Assembly: GCA_002455755.1 (NCBI GenBank)
Contig: DKLL01000095.1
Coordinates: 1-6,481 of the forward strand
Source of the DNA: Acinetobacter sp. UBA6641
GTDB lineage: Bacteria; Pseudomonadota; Gammaproteobacteria; Pseudomonadales; Moraxellaceae
Reading direction: 5' to 3'
DNA: 6,481 nt
In this document: positions 1 through 5,583 of the stretch, in pieces
Layout of the letters: every line of letters begins with the position of its first letter
How positions within the stretch are numbered: the first letter of the stretch is position 1
The notes under the pieces: model-generated
What the model was told of the DNA's origin: nothing
What the model saw: only the letters and a program-made list of their open reading frames with translations
Databases searched by the model: none
Program-made: the position numbers and the translations under genes

Positions 1-285
1 ATCCATGGCATCTAAAAATTCACGCAATGAACCCAATTTTGACAGGGTATTATCTGTAATAATTCCAGAAATGCGACCGGCTTTACGTGGCACAATCCCC
101 TGCCAACCGACAGGGAGAGGTCCTAAATGAAATCCCCAGAACGTTAAGGGATAAAAGACCATTTTCAGCGCCATCCACACATGCGCCCAAGTTACAAAAG
201 CTGTCACAGGAATGATGCTAAGTACTGCCCAGAAATCAGGGCGATTCAAGAAGGTTTGCCACAATTCGTTGACGTACTCAAACAT
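1..285 (-). CDS. DUF445-type inner-membrane protein, N-terminal part (cut by window edge)
   Basis: Ninety-five codons are visible from the ATG at 285-283; the frame is open to base 1, so the C-terminal end lies outside the window. The protein starts MFEYVNELWQTF. It has a hydrophobic, Trp-rich segment at about residues 18-38 that probably spans the membrane, then a K-M-V-F-Y-P stretch (41-46) and a G-W-Q-G-I-V-P-R-K-A-G run (60-70). An N-terminal membrane helix, then (A/L)-K-M-x-F-x-P, then G-W-Q-G-I-(I/V)-P is the pattern I know from DUF445 (YheB-like) proteins, whose biochemical role is not established. The start has only a weak ribosome binding site, but no better in-frame start is evident and the next gene ends 65 nt upstream. 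It lies downstream of, and on the same strand as, the gene at 350-877, but appears to have its own promoter. Family assignment is from motif memory; no function is claimed. Confidence 0.72.
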   Translation of the reverse strand, partial: MFEYVNELWQTFLNRPDFWAVLSIIPVTAFVTWAHVWMALKMVFYPLTFWGFHLGPLPVGWQGIVPRKAGRISGIITDNTLSKLGSLREFLDAMD

Positions 286-326
286 GCACGATATCCATAT
301 TTAATTTTTTAATCACAAAATACTTA

Positions 327-356
327 ATTATAAAAGCTCACTATTTTCACTATAAA
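327..356 (-). promoter_or_regulatory. Candidate sigma70 promoter for the DUF445-type gene
   Basis: On the minus strand a perfect TATAAT (plus-strand bases 327-332) is preceded, after an 18-bp spacer, by TTTATA (351-356), which matches four of six positions of the -35 consensus. Transcription would begin about 35 nt before the ATG at 285. The region is very AT-rich, so a chance match is possible. The -35 box overlaps the stop codon of the upstream gene. Confidence 0.35.
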
Positions 357-877
357 CCGACACTTAGAGTATAGGAAAATTGTAGCATGGGCTCTGTTTC
401 TGCAACCACATTGCCATTCTGATCTTCCATTTTTTCACCCGCGCCAATCCCAATACTAAAACTGCTAATCCGCTCTTTACTCAGCAATACATAAGCTAAA
501 TCTATACCTGCACCCAGTCTTGCTTCATATTCATTATCAATTTTTTTACTTTCCAGATGCCCTGCATAAACACCCACGTAGTAACCGTTTTTATCTTTTC
601 CGGTGAGATAGTAAGGATAACGAAACCCGACCTGACCACCGGCATTATAGTCATCATTATAAAATACACCTGCTTTAGCATAAGCAATGCCATAAGGATT
701 CACCCATTCTGCATTCAAATGCAGAAGTTTTTTGGTAAATCCAGCGCCCACATTCCATGGTTGAGCACTGTCTGATGTCAATTTCGCTTCAGGTGAATAT
801 GGAGTGTCTTGTGCATGCGCAATGTTTGCCAGCGCAAAAAAAGCCAGCAAAGGATATAATTTTGTGATTATTTTCAT
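350..877 (-). CDS. Secreted protein of unknown function, probably a small outer-membrane beta-barrel
   Basis: The 175-residue protein begins with a clear Sec signal peptide: basic start (MKIITK), hydrophobic core (residues 7-19) and an A-H-A cleavage site at 20-22, leaving a mature protein starting QDTPYS. The rest is dominated by short stretches of alternating polar and hydrophobic or aromatic residues separated by turn-like Gly/Asn/Asp segments, at about 41-48, 62-73, 77-91, 98-107, 117-132, 138-147 and 163-175. This fits a beta-barrel of six to eight strands. The last strand ends F-S-Y-T-L-S-V-G-L, so it lacks the terminal Phe that many outer-membrane proteins carry. There are no cysteines in the mature part. 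An AGGGA ribosome binding site lies 5 nt before the ATG at 877. The gene is divergent from mrdA and 64 nt from the DUF445-type gene. I do not recognise a named family; the barrel assignment is an inference from the strand pattern. Confidence 0.85.
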   Translation of the reverse strand: MKIITKLYPLLAFFALANIAHAQDTPYSPEAKLTSDSAQPWNVGAGFTKKLLHLNAEWVNPYGIAYAKAGVFYNDDYNAGGQVGFRYPYYLTGKDKNGYYVGVYAGHLESKKIDNEYEARLGAGIDLAYVLLSKERISSFSIGIGAGEKMEDQNGNVVAETEPMLQFSYTLSVGL

Positions 878-929
878 CGTTGTCCCTAAATTTTATTTTT
901 TGAAACAGTCCTTTTTTTGAATTTTGACT

Positions 930-959
930 TTAGCAGAATTATCAGAACTCTTATATACT
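930..959 (+). promoter_or_regulatory. Candidate distal promoter of mrdA
   Basis: TATACT at 954-959 is a good -10 hexamer. The best -35 at acceptable spacing is TTAGCA at 930-935, with an 18-bp spacer and four of six matches. The better -35-like TTGACT at 924-929 is 24 bp away, which is too far for a standard promoter. Transcription would start near 966, inside the inverted repeat at 962-988, and leave a leader of about 140 nt. Confidence 0.3.
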
Positions 960-961
960 TC

Positions 962-988
962 ACTTTACAATTTTAATGTCTGTAAAGT
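962..988. repeat. Perfect 8-bp inverted repeat upstream of mrdA
   Basis: ACTTTACA (962-969) and TGTAAAGT (981-988) are exact reverse complements separated by 11 bp. The repeat lies just downstream of the -10 hexamer at 954-959. It could be a dimeric repressor operator, or a stem at the 5' end of a long mrdA leader. It is not followed by a T-tract, so it is not a terminator. In AT-rich DNA, an 8-bp repeat at this distance could also arise by chance. Confidence 0.4.
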
Positions 989-1053
989 CAAAGTTTAAGC
1001 TAAACCAGTCCAGCAGTTCACCAGAACAAATATCAAAAAATGCTGACTTGCGT

Positions 1054-1059
1054 TAGAAT
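1054..1059 (+). promoter_or_regulatory. Candidate proximal -10 element of mrdA
   Basis: TAGAAT (1054-1059) matches five of six positions of the -10 consensus, but no good -35 lies 16-18 bp upstream. If used, transcription would start around 1066. That would make the GTG at 1060 unavailable and leave a leader of about 40 nt before the ATG at 1105. Confidence 0.28.
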
Positions 1060-1104
1060 GTGCCACCAGATTTTTTCACTCTCCTGCATGTAAGTCGATC
1101 GCGT

Positions 1105-3114
1105 ATGAAGCAGCACTTTCCTTTAAAAAACGTTCAACAAGAAAAGCGCATTTATCGCAATCGGGTGTTTATCTCCATCGGGATCGTGGCATTCTTTCTG
1201 TTGCTGCTTATTGTGCGTTATGCCTATCTGCAAATTGCGCATTTTAATGAGTTTTCAACTGCCTCAGACCAAAACCGTATCCGGCTACAACCTTTGGCAC
1301 CGGCACGCGGCTATATCTATGACCGTAACGGTATTTTGCTGGCAGATAATTATCCGGTATTTTCCGCAACCATGTCTCGGGCCGATGTGCAGGACATTGA
1401 GGATACTGTAAAACGTTTAACTCCCATTTTAAGTCTGAGCCAAGAAGACATAGACCGTTTTCGCAGCCGTATTAAAACCTCTAAAAAAACCGAACGCGTA
1501 TCACTTAAATTAAATTTAAACGAAACCGATATTGCCAGATTTAGCGAAGTCAAATTTCAGTTTCCCGGGGTCAATATTGAAACCCAAATGACCCGCTATT
1601 ATCCGCATGGTGACCTGTTTGCCCATGTAATTGGTTATGTAGGACGTATTAACGACAAAGAATTAAAATCGATTGATAAAGATTTATATGCCGGCACCAA
1701 CCTGATTGGTAAAATCGGGGTGGAGAAATCTTATGAAGATCTGTTACATGGCTTGCCAGGCAATGAATCTGTCGAGGCTGATGCTCACGGTAACGTATTA
1801 CGTAATTTAGGTCGTAAAGAGCCGGTACGCGGAAATGACTTGTACCTTTCAATTGACTATGGCTTGCAGGTCACAGCAACCGAGCAACTAGCGGGTCGTC
1901 GCGGTGCCATTGTGGCGCTAAATCCGAAAACAGGAGAAATTCTGGCCCTGGTTTCCAGTCCAAGTTTTAACCCGAATTTATTTGTGACCGGGATTAGCAA
2001 TACCGACTATAGTGCACTACGTGACAATCTTGACCAACCGCTGTATAACCGTGCTGTACAAGGTGCCTATCCTCCAGGTTCAACCATTAAACCGATGTTT
2101 GGTTTAGGTGGGCTGCATTACAATATCGTGGATTGGAACACCGCCATTTCAGACCCCGGGTATTTTTCTTTACCCGGCGATTCGCATAAATTCCGTGATT
2201 GGCGCAAATCAGGTCATGGCACGGTCAATCTGCATAAAGCTCAAGTGGTTTCTTGTGATACCTATTATTATATTTTGGCCTACCGCATGGGCATTGAAAA
2301 AATGAATGCTTGGATGCGCCAATTTGGCTTTAGTGAAAAAACTGGCGTCGATTTACCGAGTGAAAGTACCGGTTTGTATCCAAACCCGGACTGGAAAATG
2401 CGGACCCGTAAGAGCAAATGGCTAAAAGGTGAAACCATTTCAGTCAGTATCGGACAAGGTGCCTTTACTGCAACGCCGCTGCAACTGGCTATGGCTACTG
2501 CAATTACTGCAAACCAAGGTGCGCATATTACACCTCACGTACTGCGTGAAAGCCATGGTGCCAAACCTTTTAAAATGCGTAATGCACCAGATGGTAAAAT
2601 TAAGTTTAACGGCAAACCCGAAGACTGGATTAAAATGCGCGATGCTATGGTGGATGTAATTCAAAGCGGTACCGGTCGCGGTATTCGTACCTCTATGTAT
2701 CAAATAGCAGGAAAAACCGGTACAGCACAGGTTAAAAGTATTGCCCAAGGTAAAAAGTATAACGAAGCCTTGTTAACCGAGCGTCAACTTGACCATGGTT
2801 TATTTATTGGTTTTGCCCCGGCTGAAAATCCTGAGATTGCGGTTGCGATTGTTTGGGAAAATGGTAAACACGGTGGTTCGGCCGCGCAACTGGCTCGTCC
2901 TCTGTTTGACTATTGGTTATACACCCGTAAAAAGAATCCGATCCGCCCGGCAGCTCATCAAATGAGTGGCGGTTTAATGACTGCAGGGATTAAACCGGGT
3001 GAATTGCCAAGTGGTACCGGCAGCAATGTTCAGGCGGACACAACCACGGCAGCGACACAGCAAACTACTCCAGCTGCATCAAGTGCACAACCTGCAGAAG
3101 TTGAAGGTGACTGA
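1105..3114 (+). CDS. mrdA: Peptidoglycan D,D-transpeptidase MrdA (penicillin-binding protein 2)
   Basis: Class B penicillin-binding protein that crosslinks peptidoglycan stem peptides in the periplasm during cell elongation, working with the glycosyltransferase RodA. In the 669-residue protein I see a basic cytoplasmic start, one membrane anchor (about 22-44), the class B dimerisation motif R-G-Y-I-Y-D-R-N-G (68-76), and a transpeptidase domain with all three catalytic motifs: S-T-I-K (326-329, nucleophile Ser326, DNA about 2080), S-C-D (383-385) and K-T-G-T (537-540). A Thr/Ala/Gln/Pro-rich tail of roughly 50 residues follows the domain. I chose the ATG at 1105 rather than the in-frame GTG at 1060 because MKQHFPLKNVQQEKR matches how I know Acinetobacter PBP2 to begin and because a -10 element overlaps 1060. 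The ribosome binding site at 1105 is weak. The usual neighbour rodA is absent from the window; rsmD follows 3 nt later. The family is the target of mecillinam and of several carbapenems. Confidence 0.97.
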   Translation: MKQHFPLKNVQQEKRIYRNRVFISIGIVAFFLLLLIVRYAYLQIAHFNEFSTASDQNRIRLQPLAPARGYIYDRNGILLADNYPVFSATMSRADVQDIEDTVKRLTPILSLSQEDIDRFRSRIKTSKKTERVSLKLNLNETDIARFSEVKFQFPGVNIETQMTRYYPHGDLFAHVIGYVGRINDKELKSIDKDLYAGTNLIGKIGVEKSYEDLLHGLPGNESVEADAHGNVLRNLGRKEPVRGNDLYLSIDYGLQVTATEQLAGRRGAIVALNPKTGEILALVSSPSFNPNLFVTGISNTDYSALRDNLDQPLYNRAVQGAYPPGSTIKPMFGLGGLHYNIVDWNTAISDPGYFSLPGDSHKFRDWRKSGHGTVNLHKAQVVSCDTYYYILAYRMGIEKMNAWMRQFGFSEKTGVDLPSESTGLYPNPDWKMRTRKSKWLKGETISVSIGQGAFTATPLQLAMATAITANQGAHITPHVLRESHGAKPFKMRNAPDGKIKFNGKPEDWIKMRDAMVDVIQSGTGRGIRTSMYQIAGKTGTAQVKSIAQGKKYNEALLTERQLDHGLFIGFAPAENPEIAVAIVWENGKHGGSAAQLARPLFDYWLYTRKKNPIRPAAHQMSGGLMTAGIKPGELPSGTGSNVQADTTTAATQQTTPAASSAQPAEVEGD

Positions 3115-3117
3115 GCT

Positions 3118-3684
3118 ATGAAAAATCAACTCCGTATTATTGGCGGTGAATGGAAACGCCGTCAGCTTCCTTTTGCCAGTATTGAAGGCTTGCGTCCTAC
3201 ACCCGACCGTATCCGTGAAACTTTGTTTAACTGGCTGATGTGGGATATTCAAAATACACAGGTTCTCGATATTTGTGCCGGCTCAGGAGCCTTAAGTTTT
3301 GAAGCGTTATCCCGTGGTGCAGCACAGGTGGTGATGATTGAACCAAATCGCGCACAAGCTGCTTTTCTTACCTCTAATTTGCAGTTGCTGAAAGTGACCA
3401 GTCAGCACGCCAAATTAAAAGTAGCCACAGCACAGCAGGCTTTGCCCAGCCTGAAACAATCTTTTGATCTGGTATTCCTAGATCCACCTTATAGTTTAGA
3501 TTTATGGGAAGAACTGGCCCGGCTTGCCGATCCCCTCATTAAAGACCGGGCCTTTATCTATGTTGAAGCTGATCGTGAATTAACCCAGCTTAAACTTCCT
3601 GCTTCCTGGCAGCAGGTTAAACAAAGCAAAGCGGGAACTGTTCGTGCAGGGCTGTATCAAAAAATGCTCCCTAATTTACAATGA
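3118..3684 (+). CDS. rsmD: 16S rRNA (guanine(966)-N2)-methyltransferase RsmD
   Basis: SAM-dependent enzyme that methylates N2 of G966 in 16S rRNA during 30S assembly in the cytoplasm. The 188-residue product has the usual family length and all landmarks: R-I-I-G-G-x-W-K-R-R (6-15), L-R-P-T-P-D-R-I-R-E-T-L-F-N-W-L (25-40), the SAM-binding motif V-L-D-I-C-A-G-S-G-A-L (49-59), the acidic motif at about 74-76 (I-E-P), and the catalytic N2-guanine motif D-P-P-Y at 122-125. The ATG at 3118 lies only 3 nt after the mrdA stop, and its ribosome binding site (AAGGTG, about 3104-3109) sits within the last mrdA codons. Translation is therefore probably coupled to mrdA. A strong terminator begins at the last base of its stop codon. 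Nothing looks damaged. It is functionally unrelated to mrdA, so the pairing is probably historical rather than a shared pathway. Confidence 0.96.
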   Translation: MKNQLRIIGGEWKRRQLPFASIEGLRPTPDRIRETLFNWLMWDIQNTQVLDICAGSGALSFEALSRGAAQVVMIEPNRAQAAFLTSNLQLLKVTSQHAKLKVATAQQALPSLKQSFDLVFLDPPYSLDLWEELARLADPLIKDRAFIYVEADRELTQLKLPASWQQVKQSKAGTVRAGLYQKMLPNLQ

Positions 3685-3715
3685 AAAAAGGATTCCTGAA
3701 TGGAATCCTTTTTTT
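3684..3715. terminator. Bidirectional intrinsic terminator between rsmD and the convergent lipoprotein gene
   Basis: GGATTCC (3690-3696) and GGAATCC (3702-3708) form a perfect 7-bp stem with a 5-nt loop (TGAAT). Six A residues (3684-3689) precede it and seven T residues (3709-3715) follow it, so each strand reads as a stem followed by a T-tract. It ends the mrdA-rsmD transcript and can also stop minus-strand transcription of the gene ending at 3758. The first A of the tract is the last base of the rsmD stop codon. Confidence 0.93.
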
Positions 3716-3757
3716 GTCCAATGCAGCATGCCTGTTTAAGGTCAGGCTATAAAGCTG

Positions 3758-3955
3758 TTAGCGATTATAATGTCTATCCCGATCGGTTCTGTCATGATTC
3801 CAGTCCGGACGGTCTTTATTGTTCCAGTCTCGGTCACCATGGTGTCGATCATAGTGTCCATTGCGGTCTCGATGACCGTAATCGTCATCATAAGGATCAA
3901 GAACACAGCCGGTTAATGACACTGCCAATACAGAAAGTAAGATCACTTTTTTCAT
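3758..3955 (-). CDS. Tiny Asp/Arg/His-rich lipoprotein of unknown function
   Basis: The 65-residue product has a lipoprotein signal peptide, M-K-K-V-I-L-L-S-V-L-A-V-S followed by the lipobox L-T-G-C with the lipidated cysteine at residue 17. Valine at +2 predicts outer-membrane sorting by the Lol system. The 49-residue mature part is extremely skewed: 13 Asp, 9 Arg, 6 His, 5 Asn, 4 Tyr and 2 Trp, with no obvious fold and short recurring D-R-x-x and H-R-D/R-H-H elements. It is probably disordered; metal or polyanion binding is conceivable but is only a guess. I chose the ATG at 3955 because a strong AGGA ribosome binding site lies 5 nt upstream and the signal peptide starts there. The frame stays open upstream to an ATG at 4051, but that would bury the signal peptide behind 32 extra residues. 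It converges on rsmD and shares its terminator. I do not recognise a named family. Confidence 0.8.
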   Translation of the reverse strand: MKKVILLSVLAVSLTGCVLDPYDDDYGHRDRNGHYDRHHGDRDWNNKDRPDWNHDRTDRDRHYNR

Positions 3956-4195
3956 CACATTCCTCACCTCTTTACTGCATAACTCCAGTATTAAATGATT
4001 TAATGAAGAGCGATGGGAGTCGGTGTTGAATTCTTGTAGTAATTTATTCATTTTTTATGCATGAGCTAAACCGTGCTACTAAATAGTGATGTGGGTTTTA
4101 TGCAAAGTTCTCCTTAGATTTGCAGAAATACTGCTAAGTATAAGCTTGGCTTTTTGACCTATCTTTTGAATACTACTGAGTTTTCATCTGCACAA
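3956..4195. other. Intergenic region between the divergent lipoprotein and permease pseudogene
   Basis: The 240 bases contain no convincing gene. Near the lipoprotein start lies a 15-bp AT-only palindrome (3990-4004). Near the permease remnant lie an imperfect inverted repeat (CTTAG at 4113-4117 against CTAAG at 4134-4138, with GCAG/CTGC inside) and a -10-like TATAAG at 4139-4144 without a good -35 at normal spacing. No T-tract terminator is seen. Confidence 0.5.
3990..4004. repeat. 15-bp perfect palindrome upstream of the small lipoprotein gene
   Basis: ATTAAAT (3990-3996) and ATTTAAT (3998-4004) are exact reverse complements around a single G at 3997. The centre lies about 42 bp upstream of the lipoprotein ATG at 3955, a position where an operator could act. 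It is made only of A and T apart from the central base, so chance occurrence is quite possible. Confidence 0.3.
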
Positions 4196-4936
4196 ATGCC
4201 CATGACTTGGTTGTTATTTATTATTGGTGCAATGGTCGCAGGTTTTGTCCAAGGACTAACCGGCTTTGCCTTTGCCCTGATTGCCATGTCATTCTGGGTA
4301 TAGGCACTGCCCCCGCAAATTGCTGCCCCCTTAGTGGTATTTGCTTCAGTATGGAGCCATATCATTTCATTATCCAATTAACAGAAGCACCCTCATCTGC
4401 ATAAAACCGTGGTGTTGCCTTATTTGATTGCCGGACTCATTGGCGTACCTTTAGGCAGCTATTTACTGGATATTATTCAACCTGCAACCTTTAAAATCGT
4501 TCTAGGCATCTTTTTGGTGTTGTGGTGTCCAGTGATGTTTTTCAATCCGGCATTTCCCCGCTTAGAACGGTCTGGAAAACTGGCCGATGGCCTGGTTGGA
4601 TTTCTCGGCGGGATTTTGGGTGGTTTAGGCGGTTTTTGCGGTTCATTGCCCTCTGCCTGGGTCATGCTGAAAAATCTGTCCAAACAGCAACAACGTTACA
4701 TTTTACGACATTTTAATTTTGGGATTCAGCTGTTTACGCTACTGGCCTATTTACTGCAAGGTACGCTTGAAATCCAGCTATGGCCTTATATAGTAATTTT
4801 ACTGATCAGCGTCAGTTTTCCCGCGATTTTAGGGGCAAAATTATTTTATAAAATTTCGGAAAAACAGTTTAAACATACCGTTTTAAGCCTGTTATTTGCT
4901 TCCGGCTGTTTCCTGATTTTCAATACACTGCTATAA
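4196..4936 (+). pseudogene. TSUP-family (TauE/SafE) permease, broken by two in-frame stop codons
   Basis: Reading from the ATG at 4196, one frame gives a continuous TSUP-like membrane protein of 246 codons, the usual family size, interrupted by TAG at 4301-4303 (codon 36) and TAA at 4379-4381 (codon 62). There is no frameshift. The parts on either side of each stop fit together: the first helix with G-F-V-Q-G-L-T-G-F (16-24), then A-L-P-P-Q-I-A-A-P-L (37-46), then Y-L-I-A-G-L-I-G-V-P-L-G (76-87), and the Gly-rich family repeat G-F-L-G-G-I-L-G-G-L-G-G-F-C-G (135-149). Several hydrophobic helices run to the stop at 4934. TSUP proteins move sulfite, sulfonates or other organic anions across the inner membrane; the substrate here is unknown. 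Each stop is one transition from a sense codon (TGG to TAG, CAA to TAA). The remaining 175-codon open frame begins at a GTG (4409) without a ribosome binding site and would lack the first helices, so a functional product is unlikely. Confidence 0.85.
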
Positions 4937-5126
4937 CAGCTATTGCTTGCGCAAAAAAAATCAATTGCATATGCTGAGATATTGCGGTCTTATTTATCTA
5001 TAACTACCTATTAAAAGAACGATCAGTCTCATTTAAACAAAAAATGCCCAATCGACCAGAATGATCAAATTTATCGGCAGGAAAACTTTATACAATAACC
5101 TAACCCCATCATTAATTTTCCTAGAA
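4937..5126 (+). other. Intergenic region upstream of the 109-residue lipoprotein gene
   Basis: The 190 bases have no convincing gene. An A-tract (4952-4959) follows the short palindrome TTGCGCAA just after the pseudogene, but I see no stem good enough to call a terminator. A -10-like TACAAT lies at 5091-5096 in the sequence leading to the lipoprotein, without a good -35. If it is used, transcription starts after the upstream ATG at 5061, which supports the start at 5127. Confidence 0.4.
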
Positions 5127-5456
5127 ATGAAAACCTTGATTTTATTAGCAGGAATGATTGTTCTCACTGGCTGTTCGCTCAGTACTTCACGTGAGATTAA
5201 ACATGCAGAAAAAATGCTTGCTGATTTTCAGTGCAATAAAATTGAAACTGCGCAAATGACACATAGTTCTATTACTTCTTATCATGAACAGGCACTTGCT
5301 GCTAGCCGCCAAAAAGCCGAATCCTATCCGCAAAGCTATAAAAATGGAGAGGAGTTATTTAAGGTGCCATTAACAGAAGTCATTCAGGAACAATATTATA
5401 TTTATCAGGAAGCATGCCAGCATTTAGGCGGGATTCATCCAGCTCAGACCCCCTAG
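5127..5456 (+). CDS. Small lipoprotein of unknown function
   Basis: The 109-residue product starts MKTLILLAGMIV and has a lipobox L-T-G-C with the lipidated cysteine at residue 16. Serine at +2 predicts outer-membrane sorting. The mature part is hydrophilic and probably helical, with amphipathic stretches at about 23-35, 53-66 and 83-100, and two further cysteines, Cys36 and Cys97, that could form a periplasmic disulfide. The frame is open upstream to an ATG at 5061, but starting there would add 22 residues in front of the signal peptide, so I use 5127. The ribosome binding site before 5127 is poor, which leaves some doubt. It converges on the acyltransferase gene, 127 bp away. I do not recognise a named family; in type it resembles small conserved hypothetical lipoproteins of Acinetobacter. 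Confidence 0.8.
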   Translation: MKTLILLAGMIVLTGCSLSTSREIKHAEKMLADFQCNKIETAQMTHSSITSYHEQALAASRQKAESYPQSYKNGEELFKVPLTEVIQEQYYIYQEACQHLGGIHPAQTP

Positions 5457-5555
5457 CTCCTTCAGGCGAAAGTGAGTTCCATCCTGGCTGATGATCGATT
5501 ATATAGGAAGCTAATATGCTGCCATTTCCTGTTCTGAGCTGCGCTTAACAATTCG

Positions 5556-5575
5556 GCAAAAAACCTGTTTTTTGC
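5556..5575. terminator. Possible bidirectional terminator hairpin between convergent genes
   Basis: GCAAAAAA (5556-5563) and TTTTTTGC (5568-5575) are exact reverse complements around a 4-nt loop (CCTG). The repeat sits between two convergent genes, where a shared terminator is expected. The T-run is inside the stem rather than after it and the stem is mostly A-T, so it is not a textbook terminator. Confidence 0.35.
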
Positions 5576-5583
5576 AGTGAGAC

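Larger units (their letters stand above)
878..1104. other. Divergent intergenic region between the outer-membrane-like gene and mrdA
   Basis: These 227 bases separate two divergently transcribed genes and must hold the promoters of both. On the plus strand there are two good -10 hexamers, TATACT at 954-959 and TAGAAT at 1054-1059, and a perfect 8-bp inverted repeat at 962-988. On the minus strand the only clear signal is the AGGGA ribosome binding site (about 883-887) of the gene starting at 877. I could not pick a convincing minus-strand promoter. No RNA gene or additional coding frame is evident. Confidence 0.6.

Noticed and set aside
557..775. 72-codon plus-strand open frame inside the outer-membrane-like gene
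   Set aside because: Shadow of the minus-strand gene, which has a good signal peptide and ribosome binding site.
924..959. TTGACT (924-929) plus TATACT (954-959) as one sigma70 promoter
   Set aside because: The 24-bp spacer is too long for a normal promoter.
2440..2748. 102-codon minus-strand open frame inside mrdA
   Set aside because: It is antisense to the conserved transpeptidase domain of mrdA, has no ribosome binding site context and no recognisable motif.
3700..4029. 109-codon plus-strand open frame after rsmD
   Set aside because: It overlaps the terminator and lies antisense to the lipoprotein gene, which has a strong ribosome binding site and lipobox. The frame is Cys/His/Ser-rich with no recognisable domain.
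3956..4051. Upstream extension of the Asp/Arg-rich lipoprotein to an ATG at 4051
   Set aside because: It would place 32 hydrophilic residues before the signal peptide; the ATG at 3955 has the ribosome binding site.
4409..4936. Stand-alone 175-residue gene starting at the GTG at 4409
   Set aside because: No ribosome binding site, and the protein similarity continues upstream in the same frame through two stop codons to 4196; better explained as the rear part of a pseudogene.
5061..5126. Upstream extension of the 109-residue lipoprotein to an ATG at 5061
   Set aside because: The lipoprotein signal peptide starts at 5127; the extension would put 22 residues ahead of it, and a -10-like element lies within it.
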